Assembly (NCBI GenBank): GCA_018340805.1
Contig: JACMZG010001863.1
Span: forward strand, 53,619,906 to 53,683,905
DNA: 64,000 nt
Origin: Microvelia longipes
Lineage: Eukaryota; Arthropoda; Insecta; Hemiptera; Veliidae
Direction: 5' to 3'
The notes beneath the pieces were generated by a model. The model had not been told where the DNA came from, did no database searches, and saw nothing but the letters and a program-made list of their open reading frames with translations. Positions 10,533-22,378 of this stretch are shown piece after piece (position 1 is the stretch's first letter; the number at the start of each line of letters is the position of its first letter). The position numbers and the translations under genes were made by a program.

Positions 10533-11300
10533 TTTCATCAATTAGAAGCTCAATTTATAACTGCTGGCATCACTCAAGATTCAACAAAATATTATTCAGT
10601 TGTCGGAGCCGTTGACGCTGAAATTCTATTGCAAGTCAGTGATATACTTAATAACCCCCACTATTTAATAAGTATCAAACTCTTAAAAATAGATTATTAG
10701 GAGTATTTACTGATAGTGAAGAAAAACAAATAAAGAAACTTTTAACCGAAATGGAATTAGGAGATCAAAAGCCATCATCCCTCCTACGCCAAATGAAAAG
10801 CTTGGCTAATAGCAAAATAGCTGACAGCGTACTTAAATCATTATGGCTTCAACAATTACCTAATAACTTTCAAGCCATTCTTACTGTAGCCGAAGGCAAT
10901 TTAGATAAATTAGCTGAATTGGCAGACAAGCTTGTAAATACCGTTCCAACATCAATCAACCAAATTAATTCACAATCAACCACCGAACACCCCGATAATA
11001 CTAATTTAGTCCAATGCATTGAGAAATCAACAAAAATGATTGAAGCTTTTAATATACAACAACCCTACAGCCACCAAAATCGCTCAAGATCCCGCTCCCG
11101 TTTTCAACAACCTCGATCACGCTCACATTCAAACAACACTACAGTTTGTTTCTATCCTCAACGATTTGGCAATAGAGCACGTAAATGCAGCAAACCTTGC
11201 ACATTCAAACATCTAGAAAATTCACCGGCTTCGGAAAACTAGAAAGCAAAGACCACCTCGCGGCGAGTGGCACTGGCGAGCTATCTGGCAGCCGCTTATT
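10533..11300 (+). pseudogene. Ty3/gypsy gag (CsRn1-like), 5' truncated
   Basis: Reading starts mid-domain (FHQLEAQFITAGITQDSTKY, then VVGAVDAEILLQVSDIL), shifts frame near 10690, and continues from 10751 with ELGDQKPSSLLRQMKSLA. An Arg/Ser-rich stretch (SRSRSRFQQPRSRSHS) precedes CFYPQRFGNRARKCSKPC. CsRn1-type elements have a Cys-His-Cys-Cys knuckle here; the His is replaced by Pro. Gag would form the particle and bind RNA. The start codon and everything 5' (including an LTR) are missing. Confidence 0.8.
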
Positions 11301-11786
11301 TGTACGAGACAGAAAAACAAACATCAGTTCCTTATAGATACAAGGGCTGATATTTCAGTATTTTCTGCCAACTACAACAACAAACGTTCATCTCCATCAG
11401 ATTTTAAACTCTAGGCAGCCAACGGATCGACAATGAGCACTTATGGCGAGAAATGGCTCAATCTTGACCTAGGCTTACGTCGCTCATTCAACTGGCCATT
11501 TATCATCACCACAGTAGATAAACCAATTATCGGAGCCGATTTTCTACGTAAATTTAACCTTCTAGTCGACTTACGAGAACATCGACTTATTGATGGTAAC
11601 ACTAAACTGTCAGTTGTCACTAAAATAAATTCTAATAAAAATTTTAGTATGACAACAGTTAATAAAAATGGTAAATATTCAGAACTCTTAGCTCAATACC
11701 CTGTTGTAACTCGTCCATCACTCTTTCTGGGTGAGGCAAAGCATAAAACAACCCATCATATTATTACGACCGGTCAGCCAGTCTAA
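11301..11786 (+). pseudogene. Ty3/gypsy protease, active-site Gly changed to Arg
   Basis: FLIDTRADISVF (codons from about 11328) is the retropepsin catalytic segment, normally D-T/S-G-A. Here Gly is Arg (codon agg), expected to abolish activity. After a frameshift comes TYGEKWLNLDLGLRRSFNW, then PIIGADFLRKFNLLVD, the second conserved block. Frame breaks near 11240, 11325 and 11415 separate it from gag. The clade assignment is from the GADFL block and gag knuckle. Confidence 0.8.
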
Positions 11787-11844
11787 TATAATAATAAAAA
11801 ATCTAAACCCAGAAGATTAACACCAGCACAACTAAACATAGCCC

Positions 11845-13210
11845 CTTGCTAGTAAATCCCCTTGGAGTAGTCCTCTTCATATGGTCCCTAAAAAAGATGG
11901 GTTGTGGAGACCATGTGGAAACTACAGACGCCTTAACACTATAACCATCCCAGATATGTATCGATTACCCCATATTCATGACTTCAATCACCACCTGGAT
12001 GGCGCCAAATTTTTTTCAAAACTCGATTTAGTCAAAGCATATCACCAGAATCCAGTAGAGCCAGCAGACATAGAAAAACCAGCTATCAGGACACCATTCG
12101 GACTTTTCGAAGTTGTCAGAATGAGTTTTGGTCTCTGGAATTCAGGCCAAACGTTTCAACGTTTTGCCCAAGAAATATTTGGTGATCTGCCCTTCGTTTT
12201 TGTATATATGACGATGTCTTGATATCATCCAAATCACCAGAGGAACATCTACAACATTTGCAAATAATATTCAAACGCATAGCCGCTCATGGTTTGAGTA
12301 TCAACATAGCTAAATGTGAATTCGGAAAAACCAAAGTTGATTTTTTAGGTTACACTATTTCAGCCGATGGAATTGAAGCAAACGCCAAACGCACTGAAGC
12401 GATACAAAATTTTAATCTACCCTCCACAATAAAAGATTTAAGACGTTTCCTTGGTATGCTTAACTTTTATCGCCACTTTATACCAGGTGCTGCATCAGCT
12501 CAAGCCTCACTGACGTCATTTTTAAAAGGCCAAAAAGGGAAAGGCACGCATGTTAAAATTCCTTGGGCAGATGACACTAAAGCAGCATTTCAGTTATGCA
12601 AGGACAAGTTAGCCGAATCTATCCTTCTCGCTCACCCATCTTCATCGCCAGAAGCACACTTCACTCTAAAAGTCGATGCTTCATCAATCGGAGTCGGTGG
12701 AGCATTAGAACAGCGCAAAGGTCCACAATGTAAACCACTTGGATTCTTTTCTCAAAAACTTACTCCCACTCAATCGCGGTACAGCACATATGATCGCGAA
12801 TTACTTGCTATGTACCTTGTTGTCAAGAATTTTGCACTTTTAATTGAGGGTCGAAAAATAACCATCCTCACCGATCACAGACCACTAACTTTTGCATTTT
12901 CTAAAAAAACTCGACAACGCATCACAGCAACAAGCACGCCAACTTAGCTTTATATCTAAATTCATTAGTGACATTCAACACATCTCTGGTGAACAAAATA
13001 TTGTAGCCGATCATCTTTCGAGATTGGAAGCTATTAAATCAGCAAATACACCTATCGACTTTGCTGTCATCGCAAAATCACAAGAGACTGACACTGAGCT
13101 TCAAAATATACTCCAAGATCCTAACACTAATTTATCGCTACATCTTACAACAGTTCCAGGTTATTCCTACAAACTGTATTGCGATACCGCACACAGGCCC
13201 TTTATACCGC
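11845..13210 (+). pseudogene. Ty3/gypsy reverse transcriptase and RNase H, broken at the catalytic YIDD
   Basis: RT begins [15 protein letters not shown] (about 11850) and runs through [32 protein letters not shown] and TPFGLFE to FVFVY near 12212. One base is missing exactly within the YIDD motif, so DDVLISS continues in the next frame from 12219. RNase H follows with DASSIGVGGAL, YDRELLAMY and TDHRPLTF; after another shift near 12900, ISGEQNIVADHLSRL. Homology fades at about 13200, before any integrase zinc or DDE domain. No LTR is visible. Confidence 0.88.
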
Positions 13211-13257
13211 AACGTACTGTGCCGAGAGCACATCCCTCATACTTCTCATTTATTTAA

Positions 13258-13699
13258 TATTATTTTATTTAACATTCAAATTGTCATGTCGTTCTTTTTA
13301 TAAAATAAATTCATTCTTGTTTAATCATTCAAAGAGTCAGTACATTTTTATATTTACATAGGTTATTTACAGTAACGTAGCGAGACTGAAGTATCACTGC
13401 CCTTAGTTTTGGGTATAAATGACATTCCGAGGACAAGCAATACAAATCTGTTAGAAGGAAAACTACCGAAATAGATAGTGATAGAAATCGGAGAGATAAA
13501 ATAAAGGGAGAAGTGAAATAATGAATGCTTAATATAAGAGTAAAGTTAAAAGCTTTAGCATGGATCGAAATCACTCAGTATTTAAATGAGTTGTGAGTTT
13601 ACTTGAACTCAGTTTTAGGCCGCACACTGAAATGTAAACACATTGAAAAGCATTCCTTATTGTTTGATATAACACGCATATAGCCATGTAAAGGACTAT
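13258..13699. other. No feature seen
   Basis: Sequence between the Ty3 remnant and the 106-bp array. No integrase, LTR or other element recognised. Confidence 0.5.
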
Positions 13700-14635
13700 A
13701 TTTGTATTTATTTAATAGAAAGTATTATTTACAATGTTTGATAATGATTTAAGTGACACTGAGTTGGTAGCAATTCCACCAGAGTTAAACACTTTAGTGA
13801 TTAAATATTTGTATTTATTTAATAGAAAGTATTATTTACAATGTTTGATAGTGATTTAAGTGACACTGAGTTGGTTGCATTCCACCAGAGTTAAACACTT
13901 TAGTGATTAAATATTTGTATTTATTTAATAGAAAGTATTATTTACAATGTTTGATAGTGATTTAAGTGACACTGAGTTGGTTGCATTCCACCAGAGTTAA
14001 ACACTTTAGTTGATTAAATATTTGTATTTATTTAATAGAAATATTATTTACAATGTTTGATAGTCATTTAAGTGACACTGAGTTGGTTGCATTCCACCAG
14101 AGTTAAACACTTTAGTGATTAAATATTTGTATTTATTTAATAGAAAGTATTATTTACAATGTTTGATAGTGATTTAAGTGACTCTGAGTTGGTAGCAATT
14201 CCACCAGAGTTAAACACGTTAGTGATAATATTTGTATTTATTTAATAGAAAGTATTATTTACAATGTTTGATAATGATTTAAGTGACACTGAGTTGGTAG
14301 TAACTCCACCAGAGTTAAACACTTTAGTGATTAAATATTTGTATTTATTTAATAGAAAGTATTATTTACAATGTTTGATAGTGATTTAAGTGACACTGAG
14401 TTGGTAGCAACTCCACAGAGTTAAAACACGTTATTGATTAAATATTTGTATTTATTTAATAGAAAGTATTTACAAGTTTTAGGATTTAAGTGACACTGAA
14501 GTTCACCAGAGTTAAACACTTTAGTGATTAAATATTTGTATTTATTTAATAGAAAGTATTATTCACAATGTTTGATAGTGATTTAAGTGACACTGAGTTG
14601 GTAGCAACTTTACTAGAGTTAACATTTTCGCGATT
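13700..14635. repeat. Tandem array, about 8.5 units of 106-107 bp
   Basis: Unit landmarks (aatgtttga) fall at 13733, 13840, 13946, 14052, 14158, 14263, 14370, a damaged one near 14474, and 14567. Each unit contains tttgtatttatttaatagaa, then 'agtgacactgagttggt' and 'ccaccagagttaaacac'. The spacing is not a multiple of three in most units, so no long frame crosses units. Confidence 0.92.
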
Positions 14636-16069
14636 TAAGGGGTAAATATTTTTTTCTAAATATTAATTATTTTTATTATTACTCTTCACCTCAGTAAGAG
14701 TAGAATACACTACTTGGCTGTGAAGTATTTTTTCACCTTAGTAAAAAAAGGAATAATTTTACAGCCTAGTAGTAAAATATAGTATTATTATATTCTGAAT
14801 TTTCAAACAGAGAATAGGTTAAAACTATAGGGTTTACCATTGCTATGATGAAAATGGAGTTACAAAAGTTTTCTTTTTCTAGATGCATTAATTTTATGTA
14901 ACATGAGGAACAAAACATCAACCTAAATTTCCCTCAATTACCGCGGGAAAAAAGCTCAGGGAAAAGTTTAAACAGAGTGAAAATGGAAATAAAAACTTTA
15001 CAAAATCCCCAACATCTATTTAAAGACTTGAGTGACAAATAAAAAACGTTTTTTCCTTTTTTTTTGAAACTCTAAAGATAAAGTTTTGTTTTAAACTAAT
15101 TATAATTACAGAGCTGGTAGGGGTGGGGGTAGATCGCTTTGTTTGAAGGAAAAGAGGGGCTGACTAATTTTATACGATTTTTCATTGCAAAAGAGGTCAA
15201 AAATGTTTTTAATCCTGAACGTTTTATATTTAGCGAGGGTTAGTGGTCACTAAAACATATACATTAATATGAATATCATAAATGGAATTTAAATGTACCA
15301 TTTTAAACATCATGGTTTTTTACGTTTTCTCTAATTGACCATTACACTAATAGCAAGCTAACTGAGAGTTATAAAACTTTAACTCTTCCTTGGTTTACTA
15401 TTATTAATGAAACAATGTCATCCTTTCTTTTGCTATATTTTATTCAAACAATCTTTGAGACTAAAAGACTACACGTTTACATAAAAAACTTCAATTTCGA
15501 GACATGTTTTAAGCGCTAATAATTGTTCATTCGAAAAATATTAAATCAAATAGACAATAATATAATTACAATAATATAATTTAATTAATTGATAGACTTA
15601 TTAATTTATTTTATTATTATATTATATACCCTTTTATTTTATTTATTTATTTTTGTTTATTTATCTACTTAAAATATTTAACGTACAAATCAATATTTTA
15701 TTTGAATATAATTTGGTAAGACCTTACAATATTTTTTATTTTTTATATATTTTTTTTTAAATAAATTATCTACTATAAAAACATTATATTACATAACATT
15801 GAACCAGAGTTAAAAAAATTATTTTTATAAACTTTTGGAACTGTTTAATGATTCCACGGTTCTCTTAACTCCATACCCCTTCCCACGCCACAAGACTTTA
15901 GTCTTATTAGTGGGAGGTGATTCCAGGTTGACTGATTATATAAATTAATTTAATTTTTAGTTTTACTAAATTCAAACTTTGTTATAAACAAATAATTTTA
16001 ATTTATATAAAATGTAAAATGTAATTTATATTATTAATAAAGGAATAATTAATAAAAAAAAAAAAAAAT
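14636..16069. other. AT-rich intergenic sequence
   Basis: Includes a very AT-rich stretch at 15540-15800 and a poly-A run at 16056-16069. No gene or element supported. Confidence 0.55.
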
Positions 16070-16074
16070 ATTCA

Positions 16075-16335
16075 AGCTAAGATATATTAGTGCTTATATT
16101 AATATTCAAGCTAAATTGTATTATCCTTGTATTAATATTCAAGCTAAATTGTATTATGCTTGTATTAATATTTAAGCTAAGTTACATTATGCTTTTATTA
16201 ATATTCAAGCTAAAATTATATTATGCTTGTATTTTCTCAAGCTAAGTTATACTTTGCTTGTATTAATATTCAAGCTAAGTTATATTAGGCTTGAATTTAC
16301 ATTCAAGCTTAGTTATATTATGCTAAGTTATATTA
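16075..16335. repeat. Tandem array, about 8 units of 30-35 bp
   Basis: Variants of attcaagctaa, gttatattatgc and ttgtattaat follow one another with small indels. Confidence 0.88.
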
Positions 16336-16642
16336 AAGTTTGTTGCATGCTCGCTACTTTTAACCCTAAAAATTCAACATTCCAATATAATATTTAACAA
16401 TTTAAACAATACATAGAAAAACTATCTCGGAATTCAATTTGGTTTAACGTTTAACTTGTAACTTTGCATCAATTGTAAATAAAATGTATTCATTTATTTT
16501 CATTTTAATCAGGAATTTTAACAATAATCCAGAATAAGGTTAATTTTTAAGATAAGAAATCTCATTATCCTAGGACCGGTAGGACATTTATGTGTCCCAA
16601 ATGGGAGCTATAAAATTGGCAGGGTGTGAATCTAAATTCACT

Positions 16643-16795
16643 TTATTCCCTTGAGATGGAAAGCCTTGGAAAGGCGTCGAGATTGTTCTTCTTGGCTGGA
16701 TCTATTTTCACAAGTGTCAGCATCATTGAAAGCCCGTTTACAACTTGGCTCTTTTTAGAGCCGTCCTTTATAACAACGGGTCTTTTATCTAGCAC
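16643..16795 (-). CDS. Candidate host terminal exon, unknown protein
   Basis: On the minus strand a frame of about 50 codons reads VLDKRPVVIKDGSKKSQVV, continues with LSMMLTLVKIDPAKKN and ends LDAFPRLSISRE then TAA (16643-16645). A possible splice acceptor (gcattacacag) sits just before GTGCTAG at 16795. Codon use is richer in G and C than the surroundings and the peptide looks protein-like, but I do not recognise a family and see no upstream exon. It could also be a transposon fragment or a chance frame. Confidence 0.3.
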   Translation of the reverse strand: MLDKRPVVIKDGSKKSQVVNGLSMMLTLVKIDPAKKNNLDAFPRLSISRE

Positions 16796-17083
16796 CTGTG
16801 TAATGCTTTAAATTTTCTCCCAGAAGCACCTATATAAATCTTTACCTCTGTAAGATTTTTTTAACTTTAGGACTAGGACTGTTATATAACTTTATCTTAT
16901 AACTTTGTCTTTAGAATCTAAGAATAAATTTAAGATATATATAATGACATAAATATATTTATAATATATGTAAGAATTTAAGTCTTTGAAAGAATGGAGT
17001 ATTTATTAAAAATCAAAATGAACTGAAGACTCAAATATATTATAATGATAAAGTAGTCAAGATAAAGTTTATCTTTATCTTTA

Positions 17084-17150
17084 TACTTTATCTGTCATAT
17101 ACTGTATATGAAAGTACTTCATCTATCATAAAGTATATGACAGATAAAGT
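17084..17150. repeat. Small inverted repeat
   Basis: actttatctgtcatatac near 17087 and its inverse gtatatgacagataaagt near 17132 can form a stem of about 18 bp with a loop of about 27 nt. Confidence 0.7.
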
Positions 17151-17344
17151 TGTATCTAAAAATTATTAAAAATAGTATTATTTATACCCACGGCTGCAAA
17201 ATTGTTAAACTAATTCCAATCCGCAAAATTACAATTTAAAAAGTGTTTAAATTTTCCTTTCAGTTTTTAAACTGACGGAAGTTGAGGGTGGGCGTGATCG
17301 GAATCGGTTCCTATTGCTTCCTGATAACAAAAAAATATGTCCGA

Positions 17345-17383
17345 AAAAAGTAATATATATATAATATATATATTATATATATA

Positions 17384-17425
<42 letters not shown>

Positions 17426-17440
17426 ATAATATGTATGTAT
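17345..17440. repeat. (TA)n microsatellite
   Basis: Alternating TA with a few interruptions, ending in gtatgtatgtag. Confidence 0.95.
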
Positions 17441-17700
17441 GTAGGGTTTCTACCCTTTTGTATGGCGAACGATAACTCTTGAAGGCGTTCTCAAATTGAA
17501 ACGAAACTTTGCAAATCGCGGGATGTTGTGGAGGTTACGAGGCCTATTGTTTATAAAAACATTATGACGTCATCAATCAAAGTTATGACGTTATGAAAAA
17601 AAAATTTTTGAAACTTGAAATGGCTTTAAAACAAGGTATTTCGTGTTTAGGTAGCCGCGCATCGGCTACGGGCCGAAGGCCCGTATTATTAGTTCCAATT
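17441..17700 (+). repeat. E-family dispersed repeat with terminal hairpin
   Basis: Starts gggtttctacccttttgta. Shares 'gggatgttgtggaggttacg', 'cctattgttt' and 'gacgtcat' with the inverse copy at 47700-48010. Near 17660 a GC-rich hairpin (acgggcc gaa ggcccgt) stands out in AT-rich sequence. A hairpin near the end recalls Helitron-like termini, but no CTRR end is evident. Confidence 0.55.
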
Positions 17701-18500
17701 TGTTTTTTATATTTGTATTCTTAAATCAAATTTATTTCTTAATATTCTTGGTGTTCAACAATTCAAATGTGTAGTTTAATTATCTTGATCAGTTTATTTA
17801 TCTTATTGTTCTGAAATGTTATGCATTATTTTTATTCTCTTGGTTTTACTGCCTAAATAGTATTTAAAAAGTTGATCCTGGAGTTTAAATGTTTTTTTGA
17901 AAAATAAGACCATTTATTACATTTTATAACAAGCACATTACAATAAAATAAACTAAACAAGATAATATTTCGCTGTTTTGATCGGGTTGATCAATGAAAA
18001 AAATGTTCAAACTTTGATCATATCAAATTTTAAATGAGAAAAAATTTGAACGAGAAGAAGAACTATCATTTATATAGTGTGAAACTTCCCATTATCATGA
18101 TTAAATAAATTAAATATTTGATTAAATGAAATCTAAAAAGACACAGCTCGTCCAAAACAACCTTTTCTTCATGTCTTTTTTTCTTTGTTAAGAAAAATAT
18201 ATTTTTTGTTTTCTAAATTCGGAACAAGAGTGCACTGCGTTAGCGGCTTTTGCAGCCGTAGTGTTATTATTATTGAACCACCATTTTCCGCATCGCAATG
18301 GCCGGACGCATCGCTACCGCAATAATCTGAATGCACTTTTAAAGACTCTATGCGTAGAGAATTTAGTAACCAGTAACATTCAGCAGGAATGAGACATTCC
18401 AAGCTGTATATTCTGTATATTACAGGGCTGTCAAAAAAGCTCACCTGGTCACATTTGGTCCTGTACAGGAGTACAGGGCTGTCATTCAATAACTGGTATT
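17701..18500. other. No feature seen
   Basis: A minus-strand frame at 18169-18489 (about 106 codons, Cys-rich middle) has no recognisable domain and may belong to the LINE scrap that follows. Otherwise AT-rich. Confidence 0.45.
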
Positions 18501-18649
18501 CTTACTGGTAATTGTCGGCTAAACCACCATTTACAGTGATGGAAATAGCAACTAGTCCTCTATGCAGGTTATGTGAGGAAGAGGATAAAACTCCTCATAC
18601 TCCTTACCGTATCCTAGGTACTTGTCCTGTTTTGACATACATGACATGA
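18501..18649 (+). pseudogene. LINE ORF2 C-terminal zinc-knuckle fragment
   Basis: Frame LTGNCRLNHHF, then SPLCRLCEEEDKTPH and TCPVL. This is the C-x2-C...H...C region that follows RNase H in jockey/I/R1-type LINEs, where the block is normally LTGHCRLN and CRLC-E-E. Stop at 18647. No RT or endonuclease is nearby, so it is a small 3' fragment. Confidence 0.75.
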
Positions 18650-19960
18650 TGGCAGCTCTTTGATCTAGCAAGTATTTCATTAGTAGCCAGTATTACACTT
18701 TAACTTTGTATGAGTCAGTAGACTTATTCAAAGGATTAAAGGATTAGAGAGCTTCCTTTAACGTTTCCGGGTTTGCACCAAGGACCCAACTAAGTACTCT
18801 TATGCTCTGGTTAACTCTTACGGTTTAAACTAATACTCTTGGTTAGATTAGTTACATATTTTAATATCTAAAAAAATCCCTCTAATTATTTTTGATAAAA
18901 CCAATTGGGACACCGCTATTAGGAAGAAATTTACTCTGGGCCAATATCTGGACTTTAAAGGGGCTTAAGGCGTAAAATTCCCCGATCTAAATTGGCAAAC
19001 TACATCATCATTCATCCTTTTCCAGGGAGCTAACAAATTAAACTAGTGGGTTAAACATTTGGGGCTGAATGGTCACAATTTTTTTTTGCGTTTGGCTCAT
19101 GAACTAGATTTTATAAAGTTGTAATTTCTTTAAATTGGTTCGTAATGATAAATTTGTACAGTTTTATTGGACGAATACATCTTGAAAACCATTCCCTGGA
19201 AAGATTGCAATTAGTAGGGCTGTGTCACTGTGATCGTGATCACCCAGGCGTGTTGTTACTCAACTGCGTCCTCCACGGACACCTTTCTTTCTTGTGCACT
19301 GTCACATCGCATCGTCAAAAGACAAATTCGATCTTTTAAAGGTTTTGACTGACGTGGCAGAAAGCGAGCTCCGACGTTCTCACGTACCACCCACTTGACT
19401 TCGTTATTAATAAACTATTTCGATAATTATCTATTGAAAGTTCGTTTAAAAAGAACAATGAACTTGACACGAATTTTGGGTTCAGACACCGAGTTTATGA
19501 TTTTAATTTATTTAGAAGATATCAAGGTGTTATAAAGTCTAATACGTACTTTTTTTAATAACACCAAGTCCCGTTAAAGTTCACGCAAAGCCGGCTTACT
19601 TTTTGCTCCTTTGCCAAATAACAAATTAAAGCTATGAATGAGAGTATTTAACTTATCAACCAACGTAAACTTTAATTCCTATATAATTTATTCCTATTGA
19701 TAAAATAGCAGTATACGTGTTTAAACTTTCAACCCGAATTTTTGAAATTTTGCATTCTTTCAATTTCGCAGATTCATTATTGTGGGTTAATGAAATAACA
19801 CATATATAAAAATAAACAGGGATCATTTTGATAATTGAAGGTCAATTTTTGTATCAAGTTTCATTTCGAGCCAAGAAAGCAATCAAAATTCATTGTGTCC
19901 CTTAGGAAAGTCTTGAAACAAAAATCTCGTACATACATATATATGTATATATAAACCTAA
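18650..19960. other. Mostly unassigned; a GC-richer patch at 19200-19390
   Basis: The patch holds a plus-strand frame of 64 codons (19145-19339) with several Cys and His, but no family or splice signals are convincing. A 'gtgatcgtgatcac' local repeat lies near 19229. Confidence 0.4.
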
Positions 19961-20094
19961 AAAAATGATGTATTTTTGTTCAGTAAGTCTCCCCCCCGAA
20001 AAAAATCTACACCAAGCTTCCCTCCCTCTATGACCTCAATCTCGTAAGTTCATTTTTTCGTTAAAAAAATTCGCTAAAATTAATATTCCCAGAA

Positions 20095-20340
20095 TTCGGA
20101 TCCGGGGTACCTCGGAAATATTTCTTACCTTATTGGATTTGCCAAGCTCATTCTTACCGACTCCAAATCGCTTCACTCGACCTCAGAATATGTAACTAAC
20201 CTAATTTATACTGCAGTACGTCATCGGACATCCTTCGCTTGTTCTAAGATCCGTTTCAATGCGGATAAAATATCCGTTTTATTTCTAGTGGTCACCCATC
20301 CAGATACATATTTTTATCCATGCTACTTAACATATACTGA
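20095..20340 (+). mobile_element. C-family repeat, 5' part
   Basis: Matches the family start: ggatccggggtacctcgga, then 'ttggatttgcc', 'aatcgcttcactcgacctcag', and the 'gtggtcacccatccag' and 'tgctacttaac' blocks. The (TA)n tract begins where homology stops. Confidence 0.75.
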
Positions 20341-20344
20341 CTAC

Positions 20345-20400
20345 AACTATATATGAATATATATTATATTATATATATTATATATATATATATAATATAT

Positions 20401-20480
<80 letters not shown>

Positions 20481-20515
20481 ATATATATATATATATTTAT
20501 ATATACTACTATATG
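20345..20515. repeat. (TA)n microsatellite
   Basis: About 170 bp of alternating TA with AT phase shifts. Confidence 0.95.
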
Positions 20516-20904
20516 AAACAGCAAAAGAGAGATATTTTTAAAAAAATAAGATCACTTTTTTTAAGTTATCTAAATTACTTTTGAGACCTTCTGCTGCAAA
20601 TTTGTTTATACAATTTGTTATACATCTTTTAAACAAATATTTTATTGTTTTAATTAAGTTACTTTTAGAAAATTTCGCATTTTCTAAAAGGAAAGAAACT
20701 TCAAAAGTAGTTTAAACATTTAGGTAGAATTAGAAAAAGGTGTTTTCAAAAAAACTTAGATTTGTCGGAGAGTGTTCTCAACCTGTTACAATCTTAGATT
20801 TTTTTTTAATTTCTTTTATAATCTAGACACAACTTTTATATATATTAAGTGTAGAGTGTAGCGTTTATTCCTTCCATCGTTTATACCTAAGGTTTAATAA
20901 ATGA

Positions 20905-20975
20905 GTTATCCGGGTGTGTATGTGTGCGTATGTGTATGTGTGAGCGTATATGCATGTGTGTGAAAGTGTATCTGT
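20905..20975. repeat. TG-rich microsatellite
   Basis: Repeated gtgtgta and tgtgcgtatgtg units. It corresponds to the purine/pyrimidine tract found inside C-family copies. Confidence 0.75.
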
Positions 20976-21084
20976 TATTATTTTAGCGTTCAATATGATT
21001 ACACTAGAAATTTTAAACTTAGTTGAAATAATAGTATTTCAAACTACATAGTTTGAATTAATTTTGCAATAATAGTCGAACTTT

Positions 21085-21240
21085 TCGAGAAAAAAAATAT
21101 ATCCACATGTGTATAATGTGGATATAACTACTCAGGCCTTAAAAATGCTTGAAATGAATAATTCCGGTTTTATCCCGGTTTCGGATTTTTTGGAAACAAA
21201 ATACTTTTCCTTTATTCGTACGGTGTAGATTAGGAAACGT
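21085..21240 (+). mobile_element. C-family repeat, 3' end
   Basis: actactcaggccttaaaaat, then ttccggttttatcccggttt, 'acaaaatacttttcc' and the hairpin to about 21240. The 39-bp tandem array starts right at the hairpin. Confidence 0.8.
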
Positions 21241-21625
21241 AAATATTAGATTTAAGGCCTCAATTACACGAACGATTTTAAATATTAGATTTAAGGCCAC
21301 AACACGAACGATTTTTAATATTAGATTTTAAGAGATTTACAAGAACGATTTTTAAATATTAGATTAAGGCCACATTACGAACGATTAGACGATTTTTAAA
21401 TTATTAGATTTACGATTACACGAAGACCACAATTACACGAACGATTTTAAATATTAGATTACACGAACGATTTAAATATTAGATTTAAGGCTACAATTAC
21501 CGAACGGTTTAAATAGATTTCAGACACAATTAACGAACGATTTTAAATATTAGATTTAAGGCTACAATTACACGAACGATTTTAAATATTAGATTTAAGA
21601 CCACAATTACACGAATGATTTTAGT
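21240..21625. repeat. Tandem array, about 10 units near 39 bp
   Basis: Units built from acgaacgattttaaatatt, then agatttaaggccacaattac, with several truncated units. It adjoins the end of a C-family copy, like the minisatellite at 590. Confidence 0.9.
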
Positions 21626-21704
21626 TGCTAGCGACTAGCGGCTTAAATTGCAAGCGCCTAGGTTAAATTTAGCCTGTCAAAAGTTGAAGAATCAATGACT
21701 GTTC

Positions 21705-21900
21705 GGTCATTAATTTATGTACATGTATCATATATAAATGATGCATATATAATGTTGGGTCATTTATTTATGTATGTATCAAATATAAATGATGCGTATA
21801 TAATGTTTGGGTCATTTATTTATGTATGTATCATATATAAATGATACATATATATTGTTATCATATAAGATGCATATATAATGTATTAATTAAATATATA
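21705..21900. repeat. Tandem array, about 3.5 units of 53-54 bp
   Basis: Units contain gggtcatttatttatgtatg and atcatatataaatgatgcat, then atataatg. Confidence 0.88.
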
Positions 21901-21977
21901 CGATATACTCGTATTAAATAAACCATTCATATCAATGAATTTTGTCATCTTGTATTAGTATAAATTGATACGATACT

Positions 21978-22090
21978 CTAAAATTCTGGCGCGGTGGTCC
22001 AAATACCGGATAAATTTCCTTTGCAATGCGTATTTCCGTGCTTAACAATGTCATTTCTTGCTTATAGTTCAGGTTTTTGCTCTATAACTT
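21978..22090 (-). repeat. D-family dispersed repeat
   Basis: Inverse complement of the family: 'ttctggcgcggtggtcc', 'ttgcaatgcgtatttccgtg', 'cttaacaatgtcatttcttgc'. Confidence 0.7.
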
Positions 22091-22227
22091 CAACAGTTAC
22101 TCAATCATCAGGCACTGCTTGTAAACTCATTTTTTCCGCATTATCAAAGAAAATTCGCATGGATATCCTGTTTGTTATACAAAACTATATGCCGCTAAAA
22201 TTGACTGTGAACACCATTATTAGAACT

Positions 22228-22312
22228 AGTTTAAACATAGAGATATTATTACTAGAGGTGCCATGTCAGTTGAATTTTGAAATATTAAAAAAGTAACCTG
22301 AACACCCTTGTG
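22228..22312 (-). mobile_element. B-family MITE end fragment
   Basis: acatagagatattattacta, then 'gaggtgcca' and 'aaaaagtaacctgaacacc' match one end of the copy at 40254. The rest is missing. Confidence 0.65.
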
Positions 22313-22378
22313 TATTAATATGATGAAATTAATTGAAAAAACTATTGAAAACATTGAAAAACACAGTAACTAATAATA

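Noticed and set aside
13258..13361. Frames after the Ty3 RNase H as integrase
   Set aside because: No HHCC or DDE residues; T-rich low-complexity frames only.
18169..18489. 106-codon minus-strand frame as a gene
   Set aside because: No recognisable motif; next to a plus-strand LINE fragment, so probably antisense repeat sequence.
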